DNA of 64,000 bases from JAHRAW01 sp965249835. GTDB lineage: Bacteria > Pseudomonadota > Gammaproteobacteria > Arenicellales > Poriferihabitantaceae. Where the stretch lies: the NCBI GenBank assembly GCA_965249835.1, contig CBDFMY010000003.1:806001-870000 (forward strand). Reading direction: 5' to 3'. Within the stretch, counting starts at the first letter, position 1; the number at the start of each line of letters is the position of its first letter. The notes below the pieces were generated by a model. The model was not told where the DNA came from. It searched no databases and saw only the letters and a program-made list of their open reading frames with translations. Position numbers and translations under genes: made by a program. Of this stretch, positions 51,781 through 61,019 are shown one piece after another.

Positions 51781-52743
51781 ATGACGGCATTACTGGAAGT
51801 CGAAAACCTCCGTGTCAGTTTTCCTTCGGGCGGGGTCCTCGGATGGCGCCAAAAAACTATAGACGGTGTTGCCGACGTTTCATTTAATATTGCGCTTGGA
51901 GAAACGTACGCAATAGTCGGAGAAAGCGGCTCCGGCAAAACCACCTTGTTGCGCGCCATCGCCGGTTTGTTGCCGGTTGCTGGCGGCTCGGTCAAATTTG
52001 ATGGACAAAAAATCAGTGGACTATCTCCTTCTGAATATCGCCCGCTACGAAAAGATATCGCCGTGATGTTTCAAGACCCAGTCGGTAGTTTAAGTCCGCG
52101 CCGCACAGTGCAGGCGTTGCTTGCCGAACCATATGTCATCAACGGGATGAAGGATCGAGATTTGCGCACTGAAGTTGCGCGGCTGTTGGATATGGTCGGG
52201 TTGCCGACCGATTTTGCCGGGCGTTATCCGCACCAATTATCCGGCGGTCAAGCGCGGCGCATCGGTGTGGCGCGGGCGTTGGCGTTATCGCCGAAATTGA
52301 TTCTGGCTGATGAGCCAACGGCTGGGCTGGACGTTTCGGTACAGGGCGAGTTGCTCAATTTATTGAACGACCTGCGAGAAAATCTCGGCTTGGCGATGAT
52401 GATGATTACGCACAATCTAAATGTGATTCGTCATGTCGCCGCCCGCATGGGAATTATGTATCTGGGTCGGCTGGTGGAGGAGGGCGATACGCAGGAAATT
52501 TTTGCCCACCCTCGCCACCCTTATACACTATGTCTGTTATCGGCAAACCCTTCGATTGACCCCAACGCCAGTGAACGACGAATCACGTTACAAGGAGAAC
52601 CCCCCAGCATTGCTATGCGCCCACAAGGTTGTGAGTTCCGGCAGCGCTGTCCTTTCGCCGAGGAGCCGCTATGCACACAAACCCCAGCGTGGACGATGCT
52701 TGATGAACGCCGTGGTTTGCGTTGTCTGAAACCGTTGGCATGA
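51781..52743 (+). CDS. ABC transporter ATP-binding protein (DppF/OppF family)
   Basis: 320 residues from the ATG at 51781 (MTALLEVENLRVSFPSGG); longer in-frame starts run inside the preceding gene. Walker A GESGSGKT, signature LSGGQARRIGVARAL, Walker B LILADEPTAGLD, and the C-terminal RCPFAEEPLC extension. It is the last gene of the complete five-gene importer. Confidence 0.94.
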   Translation: MTALLEVENLRVSFPSGGVLGWRQKTIDGVADVSFNIALGETYAIVGESGSGKTTLLRAIAGLLPVAGGSVKFDGQKISGLSPSEYRPLRKDIAVMFQDPVGSLSPRRTVQALLAEPYVINGMKDRDLRTEVARLLDMVGLPTDFAGRYPHQLSGGQARRIGVARALALSPKLILADEPTAGLDVSVQGELLNLLNDLRENLGLAMMMITHNLNVIRHVAARMGIMYLGRLVEEGDTQEIFAHPRHPYTLCLLSANPSIDPNASERRITLQGEPPSIAMRPQGCEFRQRCPFAEEPLCTQTPAWTMLDERRGLRCLKPLA

Positions 52744-53022
52744 CCGATGAGGGCATGTCCGTGAGAATTTAGTTGATTGGAAAACCGAATGCGAATACAA
52801 ATTATTTAAATATGTTTGCATGATAGAACAAATTATCGCTGATGTTTCCAGCCCATGGTCTCGGTTGTTGGGGACAGAATGCAACTGAAAAAAATATAAT
52901 CTCGCTGAATAATGCCAGAAACATTCTGGATTCTTGGCATGACGAAAAAAGGAAGCCGACATAATGATAGCGGCTAACGCCGAATCCTTTAGTATTGTCG
53001 CAACTCCGTCGCGTCTGGATTT

Positions 53023-53105
53023 GCACGTATCATCCCTGATACGCGCCCTTCGGGCTCGCTTTGCTCGCGCCCAGTCGATTCATGGCGCTCCCGGCGATTT
53101 TTTCC
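53023..53105 (+). repeat. interspersed intergenic repeat, family B (forward copy)
   Basis: An ~82-bp sequence (starts GCACGTATCATCCCTGATAC, centre GGGCTCGCTTTGCTCGCGCC, end CTCCCGGCGATTTTTTC) is repeated in inverted orientation at 59609-59689 with only a few mismatches. Its left part is a small palindrome (gtatcatccctgatac). It lies in the 669-bp gap after the ABC operon. The first ~280 bp of that gap (52744-53022) are AT-rich and hold nothing I recognise. Confidence 0.8.
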
Positions 53106-53287
53106 GCCTGCCGCGAGAATGACGGCAGAGAGGATGTGTAGCCGGACTTTTTCTCTCGTGTGCTTTGGCACCTCAACTCGCCTTTGTCCTCTCAATTCAC
53201 CATTGCCTATCATTTGTCATTGCTGTATATGTTCACTATTTCGCTGACATCTTTCCCTCATTCTCGCCGCAGGCGGGGATCTAGTTG
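53104..53287. repeat. short GC-rich intergenic repeats (CTCGCCGCAGGCGGG type)
   Basis: CATTCTCGCCGCAGGCGGGG at 53261-53280 and its inverted version (CCGCCTGCCGCGAGAATGAC) at 53104-53123 flank a stretch with GTAGCCGGACTTTTTCTCTC (53138-53157). The same two motifs recur at 59392 and 59437. They form a dispersed repeat set that occurs in the non-coding gaps of this genome. No gene lies between them. Confidence 0.65.
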
Positions 53288-53412
53288 AATAAACAAAGCC
53301 GGTGGCTTCGCTGGCGCACTGGCTGACGGCACCGTCCACATCGCCGGTTGGCGTGCCAAGTCGAGATCTCTGCGCGGGCGGCGACCTTGCGCGAATTCAT
53401 CGGTTCATCACT

Positions 53413-54765
53413 ATGCCTAACAAAAACCAAGGTGCCATCATGGTCGGAGCTTTCTGGAGTGAAGAGTTGGAAACCATGTCCCCTGAAGACTTGAGGCGGC
53501 ATGAAGCACCGTTGCTGATGCGTCAGATTGAATACCTTTATGAAAATTCTGAGTATTACCGCAACCTACTGGACAGTGCCGGGATTAAACCCGGCGCCAT
53601 CACCTGTCACGATGCGCTGGAAAACATACCCTTTACCGAAAAGAAAGATCTGGCGCTAACGCAGCGTGAGGGCGCTTTGATTGGACCGCATCAATGTGCG
53701 CCGGACGAAAATATTGTGCGTTTGGTCGGCACCGGTGGCACCAGCGGCAAACCGATGCGTATCGCCTGGACCCGCGAAGATGTTCTTGCCTACAATGAAA
53801 TGGGCGCGCGGGCTTTGTGGATTCTGGGCTGCCGCCCCGGCGATCTTGTGCTGAATTGCTTTAATTACTCGATTTATGCGGGCGGCGTGATGGATCACAT
53901 GTCGTTCGAACATCTGGGGGCTACCGTGTTGGCATTTGGCGTGGGCAAATCTCACGATCTACTGACCATGTTCGCCGACCTGCCGGGTGACAAATGCCTT
54001 TACTCCACCCCGTCATATGGGATGCGGCTGGCGGATGTGGCCGCCGAAGCCGGGATCAACCCACGGCACCTGAACATCAAGAAAGGATTCTTTTCGGGCG
54101 AAGCCGGGTTGCAGATACCCGGATACCGCCGCAAAATCGAAAAAACCTGGGGGATGAGCGCGCACGACCTCTATGGCATTGCCGAACTTGGCTGTCAGAG
54201 CGCCGAATGCGAACACAATAGCGGCATGCATTTCTGCGGCGCGGGTTATGTAATAGCCGAGCTGATTGACCCCCATACCGGCGCCGTGAAAAAGATGCAG
54301 GACGGCGAAACGGGTGAGTTGGTCTACACCGCAATCAAGCGACAGGCCTCGCCACTTCTGCGTCTGCGCAGCCATGATATGGTCGAGGTGCAATCCAGTG
54401 TCTGCGCATGCGGGCGTAGCAGTTTTCGTTTCCATGTCCGCGGGCGCAGCGATGACATGTTCGTGGTCAAGGGGGTCAATGTTTTTCCGACATCGGTGCA
54501 AGCGGTGTTGATTGAACTCGCACCGCGCCTGACCGGCGAGTTTCAGATTGAGTTTGGCAAGCCGCCGCCGTTTGACTACGCACCGCGTTTGATGGTTGAG
54601 GTATCGCGCGATTTTCCACAGGACCAACACGAGGCACTGGTATGTGAAATCGAGGCGTTGGTCAGCCGCAAAGTGGGTTTCGCGACCCGGGTGGAGTTAG
54701 TTGCACCGCGCACCATCGCCTCTGAACACAAGACCAGGCGTGTCTTGCACAATTACGACCTCTGA
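53413..54765 (+). CDS. phenylacetate-CoA ligase-like (PaaK family) AMP-forming acyl-CoA ligase
   Basis: About 450 residues from the ATG at 53413; an ATG at 53440 with aaggtg upstream is an alternative, and the longer frame from 53302 begins in repeat DNA. PaaK features: LMRQIEYLYENSEYYRNLLD, phosphate loop VGTGGTSGKPMRIAW, YGIAELGCQSAEC (the adenylate-forming core), and the hinge RGRSDDMFVVKGVNVFP. It activates an aromatic or related acid to its CoA thioester. Followed by a crotonase gene, which suggests a short CoA pathway. Confidence 0.92.
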   Translation: MPNKNQGAIMVGAFWSEELETMSPEDLRRHEAPLLMRQIEYLYENSEYYRNLLDSAGIKPGAITCHDALENIPFTEKKDLALTQREGALIGPHQCAPDENIVRLVGTGGTSGKPMRIAWTREDVLAYNEMGARALWILGCRPGDLVLNCFNYSIYAGGVMDHMSFEHLGATVLAFGVGKSHDLLTMFADLPGDKCLYSTPSYGMRLADVAAEAGINPRHLNIKKGFFSGEAGLQIPGYRRKIEKTWGMSAHDLYGIAELGCQSAECEHNSGMHFCGAGYVIAELIDPHTGAVKKMQDGETGELVYTAIKRQASPLLRLRSHDMVEVQSSVCACGRSSFRFHVRGRSDDMFVVKGVNVFPTSVQAVLIELAPRLTGEFQIEFGKPPPFDYAPRLMVEVSRDFPQDQHEALVCEIEALVSRKVGFATRVELVAPRTIASEHKTRRVLHNYDL

Positions 54766-54783
54766 GGCGCACAAGGGGAAATC

Positions 54784-55539
54784 ATGGCCATCCGCACAGA
54801 AATTCGCAACGGCGTGCTTTGGGCAACCATCGACCGGCCCGAGGTGCTGAATGCGTTAGACATCTCCGACCTGGAGGCGTTGTTGCAACTCTTCCACGAC
54901 GCCAGGGACAACCCGGAAATACGCGTCTTGACCATGACCGGAACCGGCCGGGCTTTCAGTGTGGGTGCCGACATCAAGGCCATGGACAAGATGTCGGAAG
55001 ATGAATTTGGCAAGGCGGCTTCGCTTTATCAGGCACTGGCCGCGGCGGCGCGCGAACTCGACAAACCGATGATCGGCGCGATCAACGGTTTCGCCCTGGG
55101 TGGTGGGCTGGAAATCGCCCTGATGTGTGATTTGCGGATTGCCGGTAAATCCGCGAAACTCGGCTTGCCCGATGCCTATCTGGGGTTCAGCCCGAGCGGC
55201 GGGCTCACCTGGCTTCTGACGAAAATGGTCGGTCTGACGGTGGCGATGGACATGGCACTAACCACCGACATGCTTGATGCCGAACAAAGTTTACGCGTGG
55301 GCTTGGTCAGCCGGGTGGTCGAGGACGATCAATTGTTGTCGGTCGCCGAACAACTATCGGAGCGCATTGCGACCTTCCCGAAAACCGGATTGCGCAATAT
55401 TAAGCGCTCCTTCTACTTGTCGGCGGAGTTGGATTTCGCCTCGGCCCTGGCGCTGGAAGAAAGATATGATTCCGAATGTTTCCAATCCGAGGAAACCCGG
55501 GCCGCGTTAAAGGCTTTCATCGAGTCGCGGCGTAAATAA
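54784..55539 (+). CDS. enoyl-CoA hydratase/isomerase (crotonase) family protein
   Basis: 251 residues with the crotonase fold. Oxyanion-hole segments GRAFSVGADIKAM and AINGFALGGGLEIALMCDLR. The first catalytic acid of hydratases is kept (Glu in GGLEIA), the second is Asp in LPDAYLG instead of Glu, so it may be an isomerase, hydrolase or divergent hydratase. Overlaps by one base with the MFS gene and follows the CoA-ligase gene by 18 bp. Confidence 0.92.
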   Translation: MAIRTEIRNGVLWATIDRPEVLNALDISDLEALLQLFHDARDNPEIRVLTMTGTGRAFSVGADIKAMDKMSEDEFGKAASLYQALAAAARELDKPMIGAINGFALGGGLEIALMCDLRIAGKSAKLGLPDAYLGFSPSGGLTWLLTKMVGLTVAMDMALTTDMLDAEQSLRVGLVSRVVEDDQLLSVAEQLSERIATFPKTGLRNIKRSFYLSAELDFASALALEERYDSECFQSEETRAALKAFIESRRK

Positions 55540-56747
55540 TGCGGATTCAGTCGAGCAGCGCGCTCGAGAAAAATCCACCTGGCAGGAAGGCACTGGTGCT
55601 AGGTGGCAGCATGCTGCTGTCTTTCGTTTTGGGCTCGGTCCATTCCTTCTCGGTCCTGCTGCCGGCGATAGAGGAAACCTTCCAAACCAGCCGCACATCG
55701 GCCAGCCTGACTTATTCACTCGCTCTTGTAGCACTGGCAACCGCCGTTTTTCTTGGGCATCGACTCTACTCGAAAGTGTCTCCCGGAAAATACGTCGTCG
55801 GTGTCGGGGTCATGGCTGCGATTGGTTGCGTATTGGCCGGGCTCAGTGGCTCGCTACCGATGCTCTGGGTCGGCTACAGTTTGTTGTTTGGCGGCGCCAA
55901 CGGGTTGGGATACGGATACTCGCTACAATTTTCTGCGCAAGCCATGCCAGAGCGGAAGGGCTTTGCAATGGGTGCTGTCACCGCTACATATGCGCTGGGT
56001 GCTGTAGTTTTCCCCCTCCCCTTGAGTATCGCCCTGGACACGGGCGGTTGGTCGGCCGCGTTAAACTTATTGGCGTTCAGTCTGATTCTCATATCTTCAT
56101 TGAGTGCTGTTTTGCTTAGTAAGGCACATATAAGATACCAGAGTGGGGCCGACGAAAACTCACCCGCCGCAACGATCCAATGGCAAACAGTCGTGGCCTT
56201 GTGGTTTGCCTACGGCTTCGCGGTTACCGCCGGGTTGATGGCAATTGGCCATGCAACCGGGATAGCGAAAGTCGCCGGCGCGAATCAACGATGGATTGTT
56301 GCGGCACCGATAATCATCGCTGTATCAAACATGCTTGGCAGTCTTTTTTGCGGCGTATTACACGACAAACTATCCGGCAGAATAATCCTGTCTGCTCTGA
56401 TGCTGTTGACATCAGGCGTGCTGTTCACTATCGCAGTGTTTCCTCATGTCGCCATTACCCTGGCAGGATTGCTGCTAATCGGCTTTACCTACGGCGCAAC
56501 CATCGCGGTTTATCCGGCATTCATCTCCAAGCAATTTGGTGCGGCAACCGGAACGATTATCTACGGCAAGGTGTTCACGGCATGGGCGGCAGCCGGGCTG
56601 GTTGGGCCGGGAATGGCCGGAGTGCTGTTTGATTTGAACCAGAACTATGTGGTCGCCCTTGCCGCCGCCGGCGGTGCCGCCCTGCTAGCATTTCTGATAC
56701 TCAATCTGCCCGCGAGCGGCCCCAACATTACCCCGGGGCGGCGTTGA
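55539..56747 (+). CDS. major facilitator superfamily transporter
   Basis: 402 residues, 12 hydrophobic helices. The overall pattern (FGGANGLGYGYSLQFSAQAM, ERKGFAMGAVTATYALGAVV) resembles the oxalate/formate antiporter (OFA)-like MFS group that moves small monocarboxylates. Its start overlaps the crotonase stop (taATGc), so ligase, crotonase and carrier are coexpressed and it probably imports the acid substrate. Confidence 0.9.
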   Translation: MRIQSSSALEKNPPGRKALVLGGSMLLSFVLGSVHSFSVLLPAIEETFQTSRTSASLTYSLALVALATAVFLGHRLYSKVSPGKYVVGVGVMAAIGCVLAGLSGSLPMLWVGYSLLFGGANGLGYGYSLQFSAQAMPERKGFAMGAVTATYALGAVVFPLPLSIALDTGGWSAALNLLAFSLILISSLSAVLLSKAHIRYQSGADENSPAATIQWQTVVALWFAYGFAVTAGLMAIGHATGIAKVAGANQRWIVAAPIIIAVSNMLGSLFCGVLHDKLSGRIILSALMLLTSGVLFTIAVFPHVAITLAGLLLIGFTYGATIAVYPAFISKQFGAATGTIIYGKVFTAWAAAGLVGPGMAGVLFDLNQNYVVALAAAGGAALLAFLILNLPASGPNITPGRR

Positions 56748-56796
56748 GTTTTGCGGTAAAATCGCGTTTGTATTTGGGCGTCAATACCACCACGCC

Positions 56797-56826
56797 CATC
56801 AATCACCCATCAATCACCCATCAACC
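56797..56826. repeat. 11-bp direct repeats (CATCAATCACC)
   Basis: Two full copies and one partial copy of CATCAATCACC lie at 56797, 56808 and 56819, 31 bp before the aminotransferase start. They may be a binding site or a replication slippage product. Confidence 0.55.
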
Positions 56827-56856
56827 AATGGCCAAACCAACCACATCAACGAAACC

Positions 56857-58215
56857 ATGAATGCCTCTGCCAACCCATCCAACGCCGCGTTGCTGGCGAA
56901 AGACCACCAACATTTAATTCACCCGTTACACCACACCGCCGGACACGCCGAGGGGCGCGTCTGGGTCAGGGGCGATGGCGCGTTTCTTTATGATGCCGAC
57001 GGCAACCAATTCATCGACGGCCTGTCGTGCTTGTGGAATGTCAGCGCCGGACATGGTCGTCAGGAATTGGCCGACGCCGCGCAAAAACAAATGCGCGAAC
57101 TCGCATTTTGTTCGAGTTACGCCGGCGGTTCAAACCGCCCGGCCATCGAACTGGCGGAACGACTTTCCGCGATGGCTTACTCAAACATCAACAATTTTTA
57201 TTTCACCAGCGGCGGCGGCGAATCCACCGACAGCAACATCAAACTCGCGCGTTACTACTGGCGCAGCAAAGGCAAGTCGGAAAAAACCAAAGTCATCGGT
57301 CGGCAGTGGGGTTATCACGGCGTAACTTTCGGCGCAATGTGCGCGACTGGCATCAGCGGTTACTGGACGAGTTTCGGGCCATTGATTCCCGGCTTCAGTC
57401 ACATACCGTCGCCGGATCCGTATCACTATCCGATGCCAACCGACGGCTCGTCGCAAGGCATCGCCGCCGCCAATGAATTGGAGAAGGAAATTCTAAAACA
57501 AGGCGCGGACACGGTGGCGATGTTCATCGCCGAACCAGTGCAGGGTGCCGGCGGCGTGATTCCGCCGCAACACGATTACTTCAAACGCGTGCGCGAAATT
57601 TGCGATGAATACGAAGTGTTGCTGGTGTCCGATGAAGTCATCACCGGCTTCGGGCGCACCGGAAAAATGTTCGGCTTGCAACATTACGGCGTTGAACCGG
57701 ACTTGATGCAATTCGCCAAGTCGATTACTTCCGGCGCGCTTCCCCTCGGCGGCATCGGCATCTCGGATGAAATCGCCGAGACCATCACCGCCGGCAAAAC
57801 GCCGTGGATGCACGCCTACACTTACAGCGGCCACCCGACCACCTGCGCGGTCGCGTTGGCGACGCTGGACATCATCGAAAACGAAGACCTTGCCGGACAA
57901 GCCGTGCGCAAAGGCGAAGCGATGTTGCAAAAATTGCATGACGAGTTGGACGATCTTCCGCATGTCGGCAACGTGCGCGGCAAAGGCATGATGCACGGCG
58001 TGGAAATCGTCAAGGACAAAGCCAGCAAAGAATGGTTTGACGCAGAATTCGCACTCGGCGCAAAGTTAACCAAGGCGATGATGAAACGCGGACTTTATAC
58101 CCGCGTGCGCAGCGAAGTAATTTGTCTCGCCCCGCCGCTTGTCACCGAGCAAGAGACGCTGGATGAGATTGTGGAAATCGTGCGCGATGTGGTGGTTGAA
58201 GTGACGGGCGGGTGA
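56857..58215 (+). CDS. class III PLP-dependent aminotransferase (omega-amino acid:pyruvate type)
   Basis: 452 residues, full length. Family motifs: DGLSCLWNVSAGHG, SGGGESTDSNIKLAR, PVQGAGGVIPP, LVSDEVITGFGRTGKMF, and the PLP-binding Lys in FAKSITSGALPLGG. Such enzymes transaminate omega-amino acids, polyamines or taurine with pyruvate. The exact donor is not predictable, though a CuyA-like sulfo-lyase 1.7 kb downstream leaves taurine-type substrates possible. Confidence 0.93.
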   Translation: MNASANPSNAALLAKDHQHLIHPLHHTAGHAEGRVWVRGDGAFLYDADGNQFIDGLSCLWNVSAGHGRQELADAAQKQMRELAFCSSYAGGSNRPAIELAERLSAMAYSNINNFYFTSGGGESTDSNIKLARYYWRSKGKSEKTKVIGRQWGYHGVTFGAMCATGISGYWTSFGPLIPGFSHIPSPDPYHYPMPTDGSSQGIAAANELEKEILKQGADTVAMFIAEPVQGAGGVIPPQHDYFKRVREICDEYEVLLVSDEVITGFGRTGKMFGLQHYGVEPDLMQFAKSITSGALPLGGIGISDEIAETITAGKTPWMHAYTYSGHPTTCAVALATLDIIENEDLAGQAVRKGEAMLQKLHDELDDLPHVGNVRGKGMMHGVEIVKDKASKEWFDAEFALGAKLTKAMMKRGLYTRVRSEVICLAPPLVTEQETLDEIVEIVRDVVVEVTGG

Positions 58216-58274
58216 TTCGTACGATCAAATCGCATAACCATCCCGCATAACAACTCGATAAAACGAGACGCGAT

Positions 58275-58670
58275 TCAATCGGAATCGCCGTCGGACACCA
58301 GGCTCATCGCGGCACCGTCGCCGACCGGAACTTCCCCCAACGCACTTGGGTCAACCCCGTCAAGGCAGCCGACGTTGACGCCGTATTCATTGGGATTGCT
58401 GCGCCGTGCGTGATGGGTGTAGATGCCGCAGGTTTTACAAAAATAATGTTTGGCGATTTTGCTGTTCCACTGATACAAGGCGAGGTTATCCGCGCCCCTG
58501 GTCACTCGCAGGGATTGCAACGGCACCGCGGCCATGATGACGCCCTTGCGCCGGCACAGCGAACAGTTACAGCGTGTGAGATTTTGCAACCGGTCTTCCA
58601 GAGTAATCTGAAATTCCACGGCGCCGCAGTGGCAGGTTCCGGTTTGGGTCATGGTTTTGGTTTGGGTCAT
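58275..58670 (-). CDS. GFA family (glutathione-dependent formaldehyde-activating like) zinc protein
   Basis: 131 residues. GFA fold with zinc cysteines: CHCGAVEFQI, CNCSLCRRKG, and FCKTCGIYTHH. The family includes formaldehyde-activating enzymes and related S-hydroxymethylglutathione proteins, but most members are uncharacterised. Convergent with the aminotransferase gene and 28 bp downstream of NnrU. Confidence 0.9.
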   Translation of the reverse strand: MTQTKTMTQTGTCHCGAVEFQITLEDRLQNLTRCNCSLCRRKGVIMAAVPLQSLRVTRGADNLALYQWNSKIAKHYFCKTCGIYTHHARRSNPNEYGVNVGCLDGVDPSALGEVPVGDGAAMSLVSDGDSD

Positions 58671-58698
58671 GGCAAAAGTAATTGCTTAAGTAATTAAA

Positions 58699-59250
58699 CT
58701 AAAAAACCGCAACCCCGAACAAGGTTGCGTGAAACGCGATCAACAAAAAATATGCCGCTATGCCGATGGCACCGGCGAGCATATCCGGTTTGATGGAAAC
58801 CGGCTCTTTGGCAGCGGCGGGCGGCGTTTTGGCCGAGCGCATATCGTATAGCGCAAACAGCGCGAAACTTCCGAACAGCAACAACGCCGCCAGACCGCCG
58901 TTGGCAAGCAGGTGGCTCAAGGACCATAGCAACAACCCCAGCGACATGGGATGGCGCACGATGCGCTTGATGTTGCCCCTGAAATTCGACACCGCCAGCA
59001 GAATCAACGCCGGTGCCATGAAAATCGCCGTGGCCATTTTCGCCGATGGCGGCGGATGCCAGAGTGGAATGTGCGGCGCGTCGATCATCCCCTTGATAAT
59101 CAACGCCAGAGCGGCCAGAGAAAGAATCGCAAACACGCCCTTATAGGGCAGTTCTCCGATGGCCTGAACGAGGTTTTGGCGCAGTGGCGGGCGCGACGGT
59201 ATCAGATGAACGCCGAAAAAAACCACGATGCCGGCGAGCAGCCAGATCAT
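58699..59250 (-). CDS. NnrU family membrane protein
   Basis: 183 residues from the ATG at 59250 (MIWLLAGIVVFFGVHLIP); an earlier ATG at 59271 adds seven polar residues. Five hydrophobic helices, with the family stretch IVRHPMSLGLLLWSLSHLLANG. NnrU-type proteins are linked to denitrification or to isoprenoid enzymes (methyltransferase-like fold). No nitrogen-oxide genes occur nearby, so its role here is open. Confidence 0.88.
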   Translation of the reverse strand: MIWLLAGIVVFFGVHLIPSRPPLRQNLVQAIGELPYKGVFAILSLAALALIIKGMIDAPHIPLWHPPPSAKMATAIFMAPALILLAVSNFRGNIKRIVRHPMSLGLLLWSLSHLLANGGLAALLLFGSFALFALYDMRSAKTPPAAAKEPVSIKPDMLAGAIGIAAYFLLIAFHATLFGVAVF

Positions 59251-59429
59251 GGCCGACCGCTCCCGAACCAAAACCCGTAGTTCGCAACAACGCGGCTGCT
59301 TTTCGGTGTGAATGATGATTTCATACTGCTACTCGTTATGGTGTGGGGTAATGATAACGGATTTTGGCTTTGCGTGTATCATTCCTGCCGTCATCCTCGC
59401 CGCAGGCGGGGATCCAGTTAAAATATGTC

Positions 59430-59453
59430 GTCCGGCGTAGCCGGACTTTTTTT
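59430..59453 (+). terminator. strong rho-independent terminator-like hairpin
   Basis: A perfect 7-bp GC-rich stem (gtccggc / gccggac) with a 3-base loop is followed by seven T. It stands in the 612-bp gap after the minus-strand NnrU gene, so it does not end a nearby plus-strand gene; it is part of a repeat (its right arm recurs at 53139). It may isolate the region from read-through. Confidence 0.65.
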
Positions 59454-59518
59454 CTCGTTTACTTTTGGCCTCTCAAAAAAATCATTCCCGCCCGATTTAC
59501 TATTGTCTCCCCAACCTG

Positions 59519-59546
59519 TCATTCTCGCCGGCAGGCGGGAATGACG
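59519..59546. repeat. 28-bp intergenic palindrome
   Basis: GTCATTCTCGCCGGCAGGCG followed by GGAATGAC is a near-perfect inverted repeat, and one of several CTCGCC-type motifs in the non-coding gaps (also at 18741, 53104, 53261 and 59392). It could fold as a stable RNA hairpin. Confidence 0.6.
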
Positions 59547-59608
59547 AATGGTAGGTAATGATGAATTGAGAAGTGTGACTTTACTTTGAGAAGCCAAAGC
59601 ACATTGAG

Positions 59609-59689
59609 AAAAAATCGCCGGGAGCGCCATGAATCGACTGGGCGCGAGCGAAGCGAGCCCGAAGGACGCGTATCAGGGATGATACGCGC
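59609..59689 (-). repeat. interspersed intergenic repeat, family B (inverted copy)
   Basis: Reverse complement of the sequence at 53023-53105, with a few mismatches over ~80 bp. Together the two form inverted repeats around the 53.4-59.3 kb block. Confidence 0.8.
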
Positions 59690-59696
59690 AAAAGAC

Positions 59697-59829
59697 AAGC
59701 ACAAAATTGTGCGCCGCATATTTTTCGTCAGGCAAGGCGCGCGAGGAGCGGGGGAGTGAGCATACATTAAGTAGGTAATCGACCGAGCGACGAAGCGCAA
59801 CACCGCATGGCGGAAAATAGGCAAGCACA
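59697..59829 (-). repeat. interspersed intergenic repeat, family A (single inverted copy)
   Basis: Read on the minus strand it follows the 126-bp unit of the array at 18324-18717: a CGCCATGCGGTGTTGCGC-like segment, a run of CTCCC/CGCTCCTCGCGCGCC, and TTGCCTGACGAAAAATATG. It is more diverged than the array copies are from each other. Adjacent family B and family A copies suggest a composite repeat. Confidence 0.7.
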
Positions 59830-59863
59830 ATAAGGCAAGCGACAATAATGATAGGATAGACCG

Positions 59864-60910
59864 ATGCCCTCAACTCCCTCCTCTTCGGATGCGGCCACCA
59901 CGCTTGCCCGCGCACTCAAACAAGCACCGCGTTTTTCCTGCGCGCACCTGCCGACTCCGCTGGAGCCGTTGAAGCGACTGAGCGCGCACCTCGGCGGGCC
60001 TGCTCTTTGGATCAAACGAGACGATTGCACCGGCCTCGCCACCGGCGGCAACAAGGCGCGCAAACTGGAATATCTGGTCGGTGATGCCATCGCTCAGGGC
60101 GCCGACACGCTGATTACCCACGGCGCGTTGCAATCCAATCATGTGCGCCAAACCGCGGCGGCGGCAGCCATGGCCGGCATGCACTGCGAGGTTTTGTATG
60201 AGCATCGCGTGGACAATCCCGATGCGGATTACGCCGCTTCGGGCAACGTCCTGCTGACCCGCTTGCTGGGGGCAAGGCAAAGTGAATACCCCAAAGACAC
60301 CGACATGGATGCCGCCATGGCGGCGGTCGGGAAGACACTTACCGATGAAGGCAAACGTCCCTACCTGATTCCCGGCGGCGGCTCCAATCCGGTGGGCGCG
60401 CTCGGTTATGCGCATTGCGCGTTGGAGTTGAGCGAGCAAGCCGCGCACGAAAATCTCGCGATCACGCATGTGGTTCACGCCACCGGTAGCACCGGAACCC
60501 AAGCCGGTTTGGTGGCCGGCTGTCACGCGCTCGGCTGGCCCTTTCCGATTCTCGGCATCGGCGTGCGACTGCCGCGCCCGCAGCAGGAACAAAAAGTGTT
60601 TGATTTGGCATCCGCCACCGTCGCCCACCTCGGCATACAACCGGAATTGCCACGGGAATCCGTGCAAGCCAACTGCGATTATGTCGGTGCCGGCTACGGC
60701 ATCCCCACCGACGGCATGCTGGAAGCGGTCTCGCTATTGGCGCGCCTCGAAGGCATCTTGCTCGACCCGGTGTATTCAGGGAAAGGCATGGCCGGGTTGA
60801 TCGACCTGGTACGCAACGGATTTTTCGCGCCGCATGACCAGATAGTTTTCATTCACACCGGCGGCGCGGCGGGACTGTTCGGTTATCGTAAAGTGTTTGC
60901 CGGGGAATGA
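59864..60910 (+). CDS. PLP-dependent D-cysteine desulfhydrase / L-cysteate sulfo-lyase (CuyA-like) protein
   Basis: 348 residues, fold type II PLP enzyme of the ACC deaminase/D-cysteine desulfhydrase family. LWIKRDDCTGLATGGNKARK carries the PLP-binding Lys, followed by THGALQSNHVRQTAAAAA and LIPGGGSNPVGALGY. By eye it is closer to CuyA (HLPTPLEPLKRLSAHLGGP) than to DcyD. CuyA releases sulfite and pyruvate from L-cysteate in organosulfonate degradation; desulfhydrase activity is the alternative. Confidence 0.85.
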   Translation: MPSTPSSSDAATTLARALKQAPRFSCAHLPTPLEPLKRLSAHLGGPALWIKRDDCTGLATGGNKARKLEYLVGDAIAQGADTLITHGALQSNHVRQTAAAAAMAGMHCEVLYEHRVDNPDADYAASGNVLLTRLLGARQSEYPKDTDMDAAMAAVGKTLTDEGKRPYLIPGGGSNPVGALGYAHCALELSEQAAHENLAITHVVHATGSTGTQAGLVAGCHALGWPFPILGIGVRLPRPQQEQKVFDLASATVAHLGIQPELPRESVQANCDYVGAGYGIPTDGMLEAVSLLARLEGILLDPVYSGKGMAGLIDLVRNGFFAPHDQIVFIHTGGAAGLFGYRKVFAGE

Positions 60911-61019
60911 TTGGGTGATTGGTATAAGCACTTTGATGCGGTGGCTGTGTTTCGGCTTTGCGTTATACTCGTTATTCTCAAATGCACATACAACATAGAT
61001 TAAAGTTGGCGAGGCCGGT

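Noticed and set aside
53302..53412. Upstream extension of the PaaK-like gene
   Set aside because: The sequence derives from repeat-flanking DNA and does not align with the family; the ATG at 53413 or 53440 is the better start.
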